From positions 39,914 to 103,913 of the forward strand of contig QHVI01000039.1 of the NCBI GenBank assembly GCA_003223515.1: a stretch of DNA of 64,000 nt, written 5' to 3'. This DNA is from Candidatus Angelobacter sp. Gp1-AA117. GTDB lineage: Bacteria; Acidobacteriota; Terriglobia; Terriglobales; Acidobacteriaceae. The notes beneath the pieces were generated by a model. That model had not been told where the DNA came from and made no database searches. It worked only from the letters and a program-made list of their open reading frames with translations. Shown piece after piece: positions 36,784 through 46,480 of the stretch; the stretch's first letter is position 1; each line of letters begins with the position of its first letter. The position numbers were made by a program, and so were the translations under genes.

Positions 36784-36830
36784 AAACAAAAAATCCGGGC
36801 CAGGTTTTCATTCAACCTTGCTCGGATTTC
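36784..36830 (-). terminator. Rho-independent terminator on the minus strand (end of the isp region)
   Basis: On the minus strand AAATCCG (36823-36829) pairs with CGGATTT (36791-36797), with an inner AAGGTT/AACCT helix, and is followed by TTTTTTGTTT. It lies 20 bp past the stop of the truncated remnant, and would end the ispD-ispF transcript. Confidence 0.6.
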
Positions 36831-36852
36831 TTTCAGCCTGGAGTACTGTGAG

Positions 36853-37023
36853 CTACTGGATCGTCACTTTGGCGCTGGCGGTACCCATGAGATTGGTCGT
36901 GCGGTCGAGCACGCCCAGGCGCAGGGTATACGTTCCCTTCTTCAACTCGATATTGCGGTGACAGGGCATATAAGACTTCATGATCTCCTGGTATGGGCTG
37001 ACGCTAATGATCTGAATTGCGCC
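36853..37023 (-). pseudogene. 3' remnant of a VWFA-related acidobacterial protein
   Basis: Read on the minus strand, about 56 codons before the TAG at 36853 encode 'SPYQEIMK', then 'NIELKKGTYTLRLGVLDRTT' and 'GTASAKVTIQ'. This is the pattern of the C-terminal end of VWFA-related acidobacterial proteins (plus-minus 'LxPGxYxLRLAVRDxxTGxxGT'). It begins directly after the TGA of the small membrane protein gene, in the same frame, and has no start or N-terminal domains, so it is a truncated fossil. Confidence 0.6.
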
Positions 37024-37251
37024 TCAGCCCTGCTTTTTCGGTGGGAAGAGGTCTTTTACGTCCTGTGGAGCATTAGGCCTGGGTTTGAAGAAGAGGCGGG
37101 CCAGCAGAAGCAACGCGATGCCAGTCCAGCCAACGAGGCTCGCCATGTGCTGAGAATCTGGACCACCCGTCTTTCGCATCACGATCCCGCCAATCGCGCC
37201 CACTGCACCCACAATGACCAGCAACCAGTAGATCTTTCTTTTATCTATCAT
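37024..37251 (-). CDS. Small two-helix membrane protein, unknown
   Basis: A 75-residue protein with two hydrophobic segments (YWLLVIVGAVGAIGGIVM and LVGWTGIALLLLARLFF) separated by a polar loop, and a C-terminal KPRPNAPQDVKDLFPPKKQ tail. It starts 9 bp after the ispF stop, so it is probably co-transcribed with the isoprenoid genes. Function unknown; no family recognised. Confidence 0.65.
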   Translation of the reverse strand: MIDKRKIYWLLVIVGAVGAIGGIVMRKTGGPDSQHMASLVGWTGIALLLLARLFFKPRPNAPQDVKDLFPPKKQG

Positions 37252-37260
37252 GATTCCTCT

Positions 37261-37752
37261 TCACCTTCTCTTCTTTGCTCTGGAAACTCGCGCTTTCACC
37301 AGCAAAACCGCCACATGGGCAATCACGGCTTCATCTGTACCCATGCCTTCCGGCGTCTTGGCTTTAATGCCGACCTGAGCAGGTTCAATACCAAGCAGTT
37401 TAGCAACACGGGCCTGGATTGTCTTACTGTGAGGGCCGATTTTTGGCTCACTCAGGATCAATGTGGAGTCCACGTTGGCAATTGTGTACCCGGCGCGGCG
37501 TACCTGCTTCAACGCCTCCTGGATAAAGATGGTCGAATCCGCGCCCTTCCACTTCGGATCAGAGGGCGGAAAGTAGCCGCCAATATCACCGGCAGCCACG
37601 GCCCCCAGCAGGGCGTCTGTAATGGCGTGTAGCAGCACATCGCCATCCGAATGTCCGGCGAGGCCTTTGTCATGAGGCAGCTCAACACCGCCAATTTTTA
37701 GTGGGACGCCTTTCTTAAATTCATGCGAATCCCATCCATAACCGATTCTCAT
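37261..37752 (-). CDS. ispF: 2-C-methyl-D-erythritol 2,4-cyclodiphosphate synthase
   Basis: IspF closes the cyclodiphosphate ring in the MEP isoprenoid pathway. The metal ligands Asp8 and His10 (GWDSHEF) and the His in LLHAITDALLGA are present, along with 'DIGGYFPPSDP' and 'TPEGMGTDEAVIAH'. At 163 residues it is full length. It would normally follow ispD directly; here a GxxExxY nuclease gene flanked by inverted repeats lies between. Confidence 0.95.
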   Translation of the reverse strand: MRIGYGWDSHEFKKGVPLKIGGVELPHDKGLAGHSDGDVLLHAITDALLGAVAAGDIGGYFPPSDPKWKGADSTIFIQEALKQVRRAGYTIANVDSTLILSEPKIGPHSKTIQARVAKLLGIEPAQVGIKAKTPEGMGTDEAVIAHVAVLLVKARVSRAKKRR

Positions 37753-37760
37753 TCTTTTTC

Positions 37761-37792
37761 ACCACTGATGAACACAGATAAACACAGATTAA
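37761..37792 (+). repeat. Left inverted repeat (family C) of the GxxExxY insertion
   Basis: A 32-nt sequence starting ACCACTGATGAACACAGAT. It matches the reverse complement of 38220-38251 at 30 of 32 positions; another family C copy is at 27523-27556. Confidence 0.85.
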
Positions 37793-37857
37793 GTCAGGTC
37801 TCCTGCTCTATGTGCTCTTGATTGTTTTCGTATGTTGTCGAGCAGTAAGCGGCGGAC

Positions 37858-38211
37858 TTAAGGTTTAGGGCCGAAATTCAGGATCAAGCCGATTTCAAAT
37901 TCGGTTGCTCGCAAATAATTAAGCACTTGTGCTTCATGAGCAGCAACAATATATTCAGCCGTTTTGAGTTCGAGCAGAATGACTTCATTTACAACCAGAT
38001 CGGCCTTGAAATCGCCTACATTATGGTTTCGAAATATTACCGAAGTAGGTGCTTCCTCCCTTACTCGCAGGCCCTTCTGTTCCAAAGCTAGTTTCATGGA
38101 TTTCCGATATACGGACTCAAGAAATCCGAAGCCTAGTTCGTTATACACTTCATAGAACACCCCAATAATGGCCTCGGTAAGTTCAGCGTGTTTATATTTT
38201 GCATCAGTCAT
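37858..38211 (-). CDS. GxxExxY family PD-(D/E)XK nuclease-like protein
   Basis: A 117-residue protein with the name-giving motif GFLESVY (Gly29, Glu32, Tyr35), then Asp71 in FKADLVV and Glu81-Leu-Lys83 in LLELKTAE, the spacing of a PD-(D/E)XK core. Related to RecB/Cas4-type nuclease folds, but no activity is established for the family to my knowledge. It separates ispF and ispD and is bracketed by 32-nt inverted repeats 46 bp beyond its stop... and 9 bp before its start, suggesting that gene and repeats moved together. Confidence 0.85.
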   Translation of the reverse strand: MTDAKYKHAELTEAIIGVFYEVYNELGFGFLESVYRKSMKLALEQKGLRVREEAPTSVIFRNHNVGDFKADLVVNEVILLELKTAEYIVAAHEAQVLNYLRATEFEIGLILNFGPKP

Positions 38212-38219
38212 ATCTTTTA

Positions 38220-38251
38220 TTGATCTGTGTTTATCTGTGTTAATCAGTGGT
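38220..38251 (-). repeat. Right inverted repeat (family C) of the GxxExxY insertion
   Basis: Reverse complement of the left repeat at 37761-37792 with two mismatches. It lies between the GxxExxY start and the ispD stop. Confidence 0.85.
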
Positions 38252-38256
38252 AAAAA

Positions 38257-38988
38257 TCAACCAGCTAACCCCCGGCGGGATGATTGCGCGAGCAGGAATT
38301 CGGCGAGTTCCAGGTCGCCCGGTGTGGTGATCTTGATATTCCGGGCCGAGCCCATTACCACCCATACATCCTCTCCCATTCGCTCTACCAGTGACGCTTC
38401 ATCGGTGCCGGTAAACCCATCTGCTTTGGCGCTGTCGAAGGCGCGCTTGATCAATTCATAACGAAAACCCTGCGGCGTCTGTGCCTGCACCACTCTTTCC
38501 CGCGGAATCGTAGCGGTAATGATCGCCCCTTCGGCCGCGCGCTCTACCTGCTTGATGGTGTCCACGGCAGGCAGTCCGGCGATGGCTGCTCCGTGTTTTT
38601 CCACCTCGCGAATGACGTTGCCAATAATGTCGTCATCCACGAAGGGGCGGACGGCATCATGCACCAGCACAATATCGTTGTTGGCGGCCTTGAGCTTCTC
38701 CAATGCATTAGCGACAGATTCCTGGCGATGCTCACCACCCTCAACCAGTTCTACTTTGCTGGAGAGCTTTTCGCTTTCCAGTTGCTCGCGGAAGTGCTCT
38801 ATCTCGTTCTTGCGTAGAGCCACCATGATGTGGCTCACCTGCTGATTGCGGGCAAAGACGCGCAGCGTGTGGATGAGAATAGGCGCGCCATTGATTTCTA
38901 CGAACTGTTTGGAGGGCTGCCCTTTTTTGCCGGGAGGCGCCATGCGGGTGCCGAGTCCGGCGGCGGGAATGATTGCTATGACCTTCAT
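38257..38988 (-). CDS. ispD: 2-C-methyl-D-erythritol 4-phosphate cytidylyltransferase
   Basis: IspD joins CTP and MEP to CDP-methylerythritol. The N-terminal 'IPAAGLGTRM' nucleotide loop, 'VHDAVRPFV', 'TIPRERVVQAQTPQ' and 'TDEASLVE' are all hallmark segments. The ATG at 38988 (243 residues) gives the canonical 'KVIAIIPAAG' start; the ORF extends 94 codons upstream only as shadow of the tilS promoter region. First gene of the disrupted ispD-ispF operon. Confidence 0.95.
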   Translation of the reverse strand: MKVIAIIPAAGLGTRMAPPGKKGQPSKQFVEINGAPILIHTLRVFARNQQVSHIMVALRKNEIEHFREQLESEKLSSKVELVEGGEHRQESVANALEKLKAANNDIVLVHDAVRPFVDDDIIGNVIREVEKHGAAIAGLPAVDTIKQVERAAEGAIITATIPRERVVQAQTPQGFRYELIKRAFDSAKADGFTGTDEASLVERMGEDVWVVMGSARNIKITTPGDLELAEFLLAQSSRRGLAG

Positions 38989-39102
38989 AAGGGGTAAAAA
39001 GTATAACAACATTGCTGCTGCGCCTGCTGGGTCTGCGCGCAGCATATCCGCATAAGAAGCTAAAACTATTGTGCTGGTGTCTAAAGCAGTAATATTGCAA
39101 CT

Positions 39103-40551
39103 GTGATTGAAAAAGTTCTGAAGTACGTCCGCGATCAGCAGCTCATCGCCGCCGGGGACCGCATTGCCGTAGCTGTTTCCGGCGGCGCGGATTCCGTGGC
39201 CTTGCTGCGCCTGTTGCTGGATCTGCGACAGGAGTTGGGCATCGTGCTGAGCGTAGCGCATTTCAATCACAGGATTCGCGGGGTAGAGGCCGATCAGGAT
39301 GAGCAGTTCGTGAAAAGCCTGGCGCAGCAGTTCGAAATGGATTTTCGGCTCGGGTCAGCCGATGTTCCCGCCAACGCTCAGGAGAAGAAGCTCAGCTTGG
39401 AAACAGCCGCGCGGGAGTTGCGGCATGCGTGGTTCGCCTCACTGCTTCGCGAACGATTCGCCGACAAGATGGCCACCGCCCATACTGAAGACGATCAGGC
39501 TGAAACCGTGTTGATGCGGGTGATCCGCGGGACCGGCACTCGCGGGCTGGCAGGAATTGCGCCCTGGCAAAAAAACAAAGGCCTGATCCGCCCTTTGTTA
39601 TCTGTGACTCGACCGGAGATTGAGGATTACCTGAAGCGCCTGGGGCAGTCTTGGCGTGAAGACCAGAGCAATCAGGACCTGCGCCATTTCCGCAACCGTA
39701 TCCGCCATGAGCTGTTGCCGGTTCTCCAGCGGGACTATAACCCGGCGATCCGCGTGACTCTGGCAGACCTCGCCGAAGTTGCCCGAGCGGAAGAGGAGTA
39801 TTGGGACAAGGAAATTGCCGCACTCGCCACCCGGCTGGTGCGTTCCGGGAAACCCAGCCGCAGCGGACGCACCAATCGCCAAGAAGCCAGCAGCGCTGCC
39901 AATTCCCCCACCTTGGCCCTAGATCTATCTGCCTTTCACGTTCTGCCGCTGGCGCTTCAGAGGCGCATCTTGCGTTTTATGGGAGAGCAGTTTGGGGTAA
40001 CTCTGGAGTTCAAGCACATCCAGGAGCTGCTTCTCTTTGCCCGGCACAAGAAACCAGGAAAAGGGCTGAATCTGCCCGCCGGGCTGGTGGCCGGCAGTTC
40101 GTACCGGGAGCTGTATTTCGGAACTCAGCCGGAAGAAAAGGAGGCGCAACTAACTTATAAATATGCACTTCCGATTCCAGGGGAGATAATGGTTCCCGAA
40201 CTGGGGAGCATGTTTCGGGCGCACCTGGTAAGTGCCGGAAGCCCGGATTCAGGATATAATTCCGCGCTGCTGGATCCCGCGTTGCTGGCGCCGGAAGTCA
40301 CGGTACGCAACTGGCAGGCCGGCGACAGGTTTTTCCCTGCGCATACCCGCTCCCCTAAGAAAGTAAAAGAGTTATTGCAGCCCGGGCGTCTGGGGCAGGA
40401 GCTCTCGCCAGTCCAGCGCAGGGTCTGGCCGGTAGTCGAAAGCGCGGGTGAAATTGTATGGCTGCGGGGCTTCCCTGTGCCGCAGGCATTTGCCGTTAAA
40501 TCAGGGCAAGCTGTTTTAATTGAAGAAATTACTACAGGTTCTGGGGCCTAA
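39103..40551 (+). CDS. tilS: tRNA(Ile)-lysidine synthase
   Basis: TilS converts C34 of tRNA-Ile(CAU) to lysidine with ATP and lysine, fixing AUA decoding. The N-type ATP pyrophosphatase loop SGGADS is at 26-31, followed by 'AHFNHRIRG' and 'ATAHTEDDQAETVLMR'; the C-terminal TilS domain includes 'VRNWQAGDRFFPA'. 482 residues, full length. GTG start. Upstream lies the divergent ispD promoter; hpt follows immediately. Confidence 0.94.
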   Translation: MIEKVLKYVRDQQLIAAGDRIAVAVSGGADSVALLRLLLDLRQELGIVLSVAHFNHRIRGVEADQDEQFVKSLAQQFEMDFRLGSADVPANAQEKKLSLETAARELRHAWFASLLRERFADKMATAHTEDDQAETVLMRVIRGTGTRGLAGIAPWQKNKGLIRPLLSVTRPEIEDYLKRLGQSWREDQSNQDLRHFRNRIRHELLPVLQRDYNPAIRVTLADLAEVARAEEEYWDKEIAALATRLVRSGKPSRSGRTNRQEASSAANSPTLALDLSAFHVLPLALQRRILRFMGEQFGVTLEFKHIQELLLFARHKKPGKGLNLPAGLVAGSSYRELYFGTQPEEKEAQLTYKYALPIPGEIMVPELGSMFRAHLVSAGSPDSGYNSALLDPALLAPEVTVRNWQAGDRFFPAHTRSPKKVKELLQPGRLGQELSPVQRRVWPVVESAGEIVWLRGFPVPQAFAVKSGQAVLIEEITTGSGA

Positions 40552-40552
40552 T

Positions 40553-41095
40553 GTGAGCAAAGAAAAATTAATACAGGAGTTCCCGCGGGTGCTCCTGGCA
40601 GCAGACCAGATAAAAAAGCGGGTGCACGAGATGGCCCGCCAGATTTCTACCGACTATCAGGGTAAAACCGTGTACGTGGTCTGCGTGCTGGAAAACGGCT
40701 TCATGTTCATGGCTGATCTGGTGCGCGAACTGGAGGTGCCGGTGGTTTGCCAGTTCCTGAAGCCTCAATTCAAAGAGTCTCACCCTAACACTACCGAGAT
40801 CTTTTTCAGTCCAGAAGTGAATGTCGAAGGCAAGGACGTCTTACTGGTAGAGGCCCTGGTGCAATCAGGCATTACCAGCGAGTTCCTCCTCCGCAATCTC
40901 TATGGCCGGGGAGCGGCCAACGTAAAGCTGGCTGCCTTTCTGGACAAGCAGACCGCCCGCCGGGTGCCTTTACAGCCGGATTACTTTGGTTTTCTGATGA
41001 GTGAGAGTTTTGTCGTAGGCTATGGACTGGGGACCCCTGATTTGGGCCGAAATCTGCCCTATATTGCAGCACGGGCGGAAGGCGCCAAGGCTTAA
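40553..41095 (+). CDS. hpt: Hypoxanthine phosphoribosyltransferase family protein
   Basis: A 180-residue purine phosphoribosyltransferase; the usual reaction is hypoxanthine or guanine with PRPP to IMP or GMP. 'VLENGFMFMADLVREL' and the C-terminal 'YGLGTPDLGRNLPYI' fit Hpt. The PRPP loop reads DVLLVEALVQSGIT (95-108), where typical enzymes have a VEDIxDTG-like stretch, so one of the paired acids and the DT are replaced. GTG at 40553, one base after the tilS stop, is preferred to the TTG 11 codons upstream inside tilS. tilS-hpt-ftsH order is conserved in many bacteria. Confidence 0.87.
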   Translation: MSKEKLIQEFPRVLLAADQIKKRVHEMARQISTDYQGKTVYVVCVLENGFMFMADLVRELEVPVVCQFLKPQFKESHPNTTEIFFSPEVNVEGKDVLLVEALVQSGITSEFLLRNLYGRGAANVKLAAFLDKQTARRVPLQPDYFGFLMSESFVVGYGLGTPDLGRNLPYIAARAEGAKA

Positions 41096-41336
41096 ACAGG
41101 GCTTAAGCAGTTTTGCGGAAGGAAAGCTGGTCCAAAAGGGTATAGAATTCTAAGTCGGAATACTCTTTCCCGCATCTAATCTGGGTGGAGTAGTCCGCTT
41201 TTTGAGGGCTGAATATTCCGGTCTCATAAAGTTTCACATTTCCTGCTCCGGCACGTCTTTATCATAGAAACAATCGGAGCAGATTGCAGCAACGCGTAAG
41301 GAGAAGACCTTGCGCTCAAATTGAGGGAGTCTATTC

Positions 41337-43247
41337 GTGAATTCGACATTCAAGACGGTGGTCCTGTGGGTAACGTTGATTGCGGTGGGCCTGGTGCTTT
41401 GGAAAATGATTTCCACCAGCGCGAGCAACGGCAAGGACCAGGAGCTTGCTTACAGCGAGTTCGTACAAAAGCTTGCAGACAACAAGATTTCAGATATCAC
41501 CATTGTCGGCAACGAGGCCCACGGAACACTTAAAGAGGGTGGCAAATATCACCTGACCGCCCCGTTTACTACCAACCCTGAGTTGGTCAAGCCGCTGAAT
41601 GACCATAAAGATGTAAAAACTGTGTTTAGGGATAGTCAGGGAGCTAACTGGTCGATGTGGCTGGTGCAGCTCTCACCGGTCATCCTGCTGGGTGTGCTGT
41701 GGTTCGTCATGATCCGCCAGATGCAGACCGGCGGCAACAAAGCTTTGAGTTTCGGCAAGAGCCGCGCGCGCCTGCTCTCCATGCAACAGAAGAAGGTCAC
41801 CTTCAAAGATGTGGCCGGCGTGGATGAAGCCAAGGAAGAGTTGCGCGAGATTATTGAGTTCCTGCGAGAAGCGCAGAAGTTCCAGAAGCTGGGCGGAAGA
41901 ATTCCCAAGGGCGTCCTCCTGGTTGGACACCCTGGCACCGGCAAGACCCTGCTGGCCCGCGCCGTAGCAGGCGAAGCCAATGTGCCGTTCTTCAGCATCT
42001 CCGGCTCTGACTTCGTAGAAATGTTCGTGGGCGTAGGCGCAAGCCGCGTGCGCGACCTGTTTGAGCAGGGCAAAAAGAATGCTCCCTGCATCATCTTCAT
42101 CGACGAAATTGACGCCGTAGGCCGCCATCGTGGCGCTGGCCTCGGCGGTGGACACGACGAGCGCGAGCAGACCCTCAACCAGTTGCTGGTGGAGATGGAC
42201 GGCTTCGAATCCAACGAAGGCGTGATCCTGATCGCCGCTACCAACCGGCCTGATGTGCTTGACCCGGCGCTGCTGCGTCCCGGACGCTTCGATCGCCGCG
42301 TTGTGGTGCCCCTGCCCGATGTTCGCGGACGCGAAGAAATCCTTCGCGTACATACCCGCAAGATTCCATTGGCCGATGATGTGGATCTCTCCATCCTGGC
42401 CCGTGGCGCACCGGGATTCTCCGGCGCTGAGCTTTCCAACATGGTGAATGAAGCTGCTCTCAATGCGGCGCGCAACAACCGCAAAGCCGTGCTCATGTAC
42501 GACTTTGAACTGGCCAAGGACAAAGTCCTGATGGGCGCCGAGCGCAAGAGCATGCTGCTGACCGAAGAAGAAAAGAAGGTCACCGCCTATCACGAAGCAG
42601 GACATGCCATTGTCGCTGCCCTGATGCCGTATTCTGACCCTCTGCACAAGGTCACCATCATTCCCAGAGGCATGGCCCTGGGCGTGACCATGCAGTTGCC
42701 GGAAACCGACAAGCACAACTACACCCGCGAATTCCTCACCACCAGGATCGCAGTTTCCATGGGCGGGCGCATCGCGGAGGAGATATTCCTCAACCAGGTG
42801 TCCACCGGCGCCAGCAATGACATTGAGCAGGCCACCGAAATGGCCCGCAAGATGGTCTGCGAATGGGGCATGAGCAGCCTCGGGCCGCTGGCTTACGGCA
42901 AGAAGGAAGAGCAGATCTTCCTGGGCCGCGAACTGGCGCAGCACCGTGACTTCAGCGAAGATACGGCGCGGCAGATTGATACGGAAGTGCGCCGCTTCGT
43001 CAGTACCGGCTATGACACGGCCAAGAAGCTGATTGAAGAGAACCGCGAGGCCCTGGTCCGCATTGCTCTGGCGCTGCTGGAGCGCGAAGTGCTGGATGCA
43101 GCCGAGCTCAAGCTGATCCTCGAAGACAAGCCGCTTCCGGCGCGTGTAGTGCCGCAGAAGGGCTCTGATGATGGTGTCCAGCAGGTACTGAAGCCTGAGC
43201 CGGGCCGCACTCCAAGCATCGCTCCCGGCAAGCCTTCACCGGCTTAA
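41337..43247 (+). CDS. ftsH: ATP-dependent zinc metalloprotease FtsH
   Basis: A membrane-bound AAA+ protease of 636 residues that degrades unstable cytoplasmic and membrane proteins. Transmembrane segments at about 7-23 and 107-126 flank a periplasmic domain. Walker A is GHPGTGKT (197-204; His where most have Pro), Walker B IIFIDEID (252-259), the second region of homology '[20 protein letters not shown]', and the zinc site HEAGH (419-423). The C-terminal tail is Pro/Ser-rich. GTG start preceded by GAGGGAG. In LpxC-containing bacteria FtsH also controls LpxC turnover. Confidence 0.96.
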   Translation: MNSTFKTVVLWVTLIAVGLVLWKMISTSASNGKDQELAYSEFVQKLADNKISDITIVGNEAHGTLKEGGKYHLTAPFTTNPELVKPLNDHKDVKTVFRDSQGANWSMWLVQLSPVILLGVLWFVMIRQMQTGGNKALSFGKSRARLLSMQQKKVTFKDVAGVDEAKEELREIIEFLREAQKFQKLGGRIPKGVLLVGHPGTGKTLLARAVAGEANVPFFSISGSDFVEMFVGVGASRVRDLFEQGKKNAPCIIFIDEIDAVGRHRGAGLGGGHDEREQTLNQLLVEMDGFESNEGVILIAATNRPDVLDPALLRPGRFDRRVVVPLPDVRGREEILRVHTRKIPLADDVDLSILARGAPGFSGAELSNMVNEAALNAARNNRKAVLMYDFELAKDKVLMGAERKSMLLTEEEKKVTAYHEAGHAIVAALMPYSDPLHKVTIIPRGMALGVTMQLPETDKHNYTREFLTTRIAVSMGGRIAEEIFLNQVSTGASNDIEQATEMARKMVCEWGMSSLGPLAYGKKEEQIFLGRELAQHRDFSEDTARQIDTEVRRFVSTGYDTAKKLIEENREALVRIALALLEREVLDAAELKLILEDKPLPARVVPQKGSDDGVQQVLKPEPGRTPSIAPGKPSPA

Positions 43248-43261
43248 CCAGCAAGCAATCT

Positions 43262-43303
43262 AAACAATCAGGGGCAGCCGAGAGGCTGCCCTGATTGTTT
43301 TAG
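43262..43303 (+). terminator. Rho-independent terminator of ftsH
   Basis: AAACAATCAGGGGCAGCC and GGCTGCCCTGATTGTTTT pair almost perfectly (one bulged G) around a GAGA loop, followed by T-rich sequence. Confidence 0.85.
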
Positions 43304-43658
43304 AGCATTTTAGGTTGAGGTGTAGGGAATTCACACCCCTTTTGTCTTTCCGACCGCAGTCCGACCGACGTAGGAGGGAAGGACGGAGTGGAGGAAACCC
43401 GAGGATGTCTGCCTCCACCATGTTGATCTACCTATGATGTTGATGCCGGTTTGCGTATGCCTTTACCGGACTTACTGGCCCCGAATTTCATCTTCTTCGA
43501 GTGCTCCTAATATGCTATAATTCAGAGTATTCTCTCGGCAGATAACCTCTTGTAAATGCAACGATTTAGCGTAAATTTCGGGGTTGTTTTTACGGCCCTG
43601 GACTGCTCCCCTGCCGGGTGTCTCACGCAGTACGAAAGTTAAGGAAAAAACTCTCAAT
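43304..43658 (+). promoter_or_regulatory. gyrA leader and probable promoter
   Basis: A gene-free stretch of about 355 bp. TATAAT at 43516-43521 is the best -10; the -35 region is weak. If used, gyrA would have a 5' leader of about 130 nt. AAGGAAAA near 43641 serves as ribosome-binding site. Nothing else recognised. Confidence 0.4.
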
Positions 43659-46289
43659 ATGGCTGACGATCAGGACCCGCAACTGCCACTCAATCCGCCC
43701 AATGATGGCGGGCTTCCGCCAGGTTCACCCGGCGCCGCCAATATTCAGCCCATCAACATTGAAGATGAGATGCGGCGCTCGTATCTCGACTATTCGATGT
43801 CGGTGATCATCGGCCGCGCTTTGCCTGATGTCCGTGATGGCCTGAAGCCCGTGCACCGCCGCGTGCTCTACACCATGCAGGAGATGGGGCTGCAATACAA
43901 CAAGAAGCACAACAAGTGCGCCAAGGTTGTGGGACAGTGCATGGGCCAGTATCACCCGCACGGTGATGCCGCCATCTATGACACGCTGGTGCGTATGGCG
44001 CAGAACTTCTCGCTGCGCTACCCGCTGATCGATGGCCAGGGAAACTTCGGCTCCGTGGATGGCGATCCACCGGCGGCCATGCGTTACACCGAGTGCCGTC
44101 TGGCGCGGATTGCCGGCGCGCTCATGGAAGACATCGACAAAGAAACCGTAGACTTCACGCCCAACTATGACGAAAGCACCGTGGAGCCTACCGTACTGCC
44201 GACGCGCATTCCCAACCTGCTGGTGAACGGATCGAACGGCATTGCCGTAGGCATGGCGACGAATATCCCGCCGCATAACCTCACGGAGATCGTGGACGCC
44301 ACCATCAAGCTGGTCAATGAGCCGAATACCTCGCTTACCGACATCCTGAAGATCGTGAAAGGCCCGGACTTCCCCACGGGCGCGTACATCTACGGCCGTA
44401 GCGGCATCAAGGACGCATACACAAAAGGCCGTGGCCGCTTCATGATGCGCGCCAAGGCCGGTATTGAAGACATGGCCCAGGGGCGCAAGTCCATCATCAT
44501 CACCGAGATTCCCTACCAGGTGAATAAGGCCAAGCTGATCGAGCGCATCGCCCAGCTTGTGAACGATAAAGTAATCGATGACATCTCCGACGTGCGCGAT
44601 GAATCCGACCGCGACGGTATGCGCGTGGTGGTGGAACTCAAGCGCGGCGCCGAAGCCCAGATCGTCCTCAACCAGCTCTACAAGCACACCTCGATGCAGG
44701 AAAGCTTCAGCATGATCTTCCTGGCTGTGGTGCACGGCCAGCCGAAAGAGATGGGGCTCATCCAGGCCATCCAGTACTTCATTGAGCACCGCCTGGAAGT
44801 GGTGCGTCGCCGCACTGCCTACCTGCTGGAAAAGGCTCGCGAGCGCGAGCACATCTTAGAGGGTTACAAGATCGCCCTCGACAATCTCGACGCGGTGATC
44901 AAGATCATCCGTGCTTCGGGTTCGCGTGCTGAAGCCAAAGAAAACCTGCTGGCCGCCAAGTTCAAGATTGTCGATAAGCAGATTCAGCAGAAGGTCGGCG
45001 GGGCCGAAGGAAAGCTCAGCCCGCGCCAGGCAGATGCCATCCTCGAACTGCAGCTCTACCGTCTCACGCGGCTCTCTACCGAAGAAATCCTGAAAGAGTT
45101 GGGAGAGATTCGCGAAAAAATCGCCGAGTACGAATCCATCCTGGCCTCTGACAAGAAGCAGCGCAACGTAATCGTGAAAGATCTGGAGGAAGTCAGGAAA
45201 GATTACGGCGACCAGCGCAAGACCGAGATCACTGACGAAAGCACCGAGATCACTCTCGAAGACCTCATTGCTGATGAGCAGGTGGCGGTGACCGTCTCCC
45301 ATAGCGGCTACCTGAAGCGCACGCCTATCTCGACTTATCGGCAGCAGCGGCGCGGTGGCACTGGACGCACGGGCATGAAGACCCGGGAAGAGGACTTTGT
45401 CGAATATCTCTTCATTGCTTCCACGCACTCGTACCTGCTGATTCTGACCAATACCGGCCGTGTCTACTGGCTCAAGGTCTATGAGATTCCCGATGTGGGC
45501 GCTGCCGGCAAGGGTAAGCACATGGGCAACCTGGTCGCATTGCAGCCCGGAGAGACGGTTCGTACGCTGCTTGAAGTCCGCGATCTGGAAGAAGAGAACC
45601 GCTACGTCTTCTTTACCACCCGCAACGGCACGGTGAAGAAGACTCCGGTGAAAGACTTCTCCAACGTGATGTCACGCGGCATCATCGCCATAGGCATTGA
45701 GAAGGATGACGAACTCGTGGCCGCCCGCCTCACCGATGGCAACCAGATCGTCTTCCTGGCCTCGCATGAAGGCATGGCCATCCGCTTCAACGAAGAAGAT
45801 GTCCGCTCCATGGGCCGCCCTGCGTATGGCGTGCGCGGTATGGACCTCGACAAGGACGACTACATTGTCGGCATGGCCGTGACGCCTAAACAGGGGAAGA
45901 AGAAGACCAACGGCAAAGGCAAGAATGAAGCCGAGGCTGAGGAAGTGCCCAGCCTGATTCTTTCGGTGACCGAGCAAGGCTACGGCAAGCGCACCCCCAT
46001 CGAGGAATACCGCCTGCAGTCGCGCGGCGGCAAGGGCGTGATCAATGTAAAGACCACCTCGCGCAACGGCAAAGTCAGCGGCATCATGCTGGTGGACGAA
46101 AGTTCTGAAGCCATGCTGATCAGCCAGTTCGGCAAGATCATCCGCATTGACACCAAGCAGATTCGCGAAGCCGGGCGCTCCACCCAGGGAGTAAGGCTGC
46201 TGAATCTCGAAGCGGGTGACAAGGTGGCTTCGGCGGTGGTGATCCTGGAGAAGCCGGAAGAGGATCAGAACGGCTCTCTGCTGCAGTAA
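43659..46289 (+). CDS. gyrA: DNA gyrase subunit A
   Basis: An 876-residue gyrase A subunit, which with GyrB introduces negative supercoils. The active-site tyrosine is Tyr143 in MRYTECRL. The quinolone-determining region reads [13 protein letters not shown], with Ala104 at the position of E. coli Ser83 and Asp108 kept. The GyrA box ([11 protein letters not shown]) confirms gyrase rather than topoisomerase IV ParC. An unusual Pro/Gly-rich 30-residue N-terminal extension precedes '[13 protein letters not shown]'. ATG at 43659 chosen for its AAGGA-type site. Confidence 0.95.
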   Translation: MADDQDPQLPLNPPNDGGLPPGSPGAANIQPINIEDEMRRSYLDYSMSVIIGRALPDVRDGLKPVHRRVLYTMQEMGLQYNKKHNKCAKVVGQCMGQYHPHGDAAIYDTLVRMAQNFSLRYPLIDGQGNFGSVDGDPPAAMRYTECRLARIAGALMEDIDKETVDFTPNYDESTVEPTVLPTRIPNLLVNGSNGIAVGMATNIPPHNLTEIVDATIKLVNEPNTSLTDILKIVKGPDFPTGAYIYGRSGIKDAYTKGRGRFMMRAKAGIEDMAQGRKSIIITEIPYQVNKAKLIERIAQLVNDKVIDDISDVRDESDRDGMRVVVELKRGAEAQIVLNQLYKHTSMQESFSMIFLAVVHGQPKEMGLIQAIQYFIEHRLEVVRRRTAYLLEKAREREHILEGYKIALDNLDAVIKIIRASGSRAEAKENLLAAKFKIVDKQIQQKVGGAEGKLSPRQADAILELQLYRLTRLSTEEILKELGEIREKIAEYESILASDKKQRNVIVKDLEEVRKDYGDQRKTEITDESTEITLEDLIADEQVAVTVSHSGYLKRTPISTYRQQRRGGTGRTGMKTREEDFVEYLFIASTHSYLLILTNTGRVYWLKVYEIPDVGAAGKGKHMGNLVALQPGETVRTLLEVRDLEEENRYVFFTTRNGTVKKTPVKDFSNVMSRGIIAIGIEKDDELVAARLTDGNQIVFLASHEGMAIRFNEEDVRSMGRPAYGVRGMDLDKDDYIVGMAVTPKQGKKKTNGKGKNEAEAEEVPSLILSVTEQGYGKRTPIEEYRLQSRGGKGVINVKTTSRNGKVSGIMLVDESSEAMLISQFGKIIRIDTKQIREAGRSTQGVRLLNLEAGDKVASAVVILEKPEEDQNGSLLQ

Positions 46290-46302
46290 CCACTAAGCAC
46301 AT

Positions 46303-46336
46303 TATGGAGCGTAGCCGCCCCCGGCTGCGCGGAAGG
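46303..46336. repeat. Dispersed palindromic repeat (family E, copy 2)
   Basis: TATGGAGCGTAGCCGCCCCC then GGCTGCGCGG, just after gyrA; same unit as 551-580. Confidence 0.7.
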
Positions 46337-46480
46337 ATATCGCAACGAGGAAAGATTGGGCATGACTTTGTATCAGGGCATGACTTCGATCGTGCCGAAA
46401 GGTTTTAATTTGATTGGGCTTCAGCCCCTGCACACTTTGTGCATCTGCTGAATTCTGTAGAGTACCGGAGGAGGATTGTC

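Noticed and set aside
41673..42944. 423-codon minus-strand ORF inside ftsH
   Set aside because: Antisense shadow caused by high GC; ftsH is unambiguous.
43725..44852. 375-codon minus-strand ORF inside gyrA
   Set aside because: Antisense shadow of gyrA.
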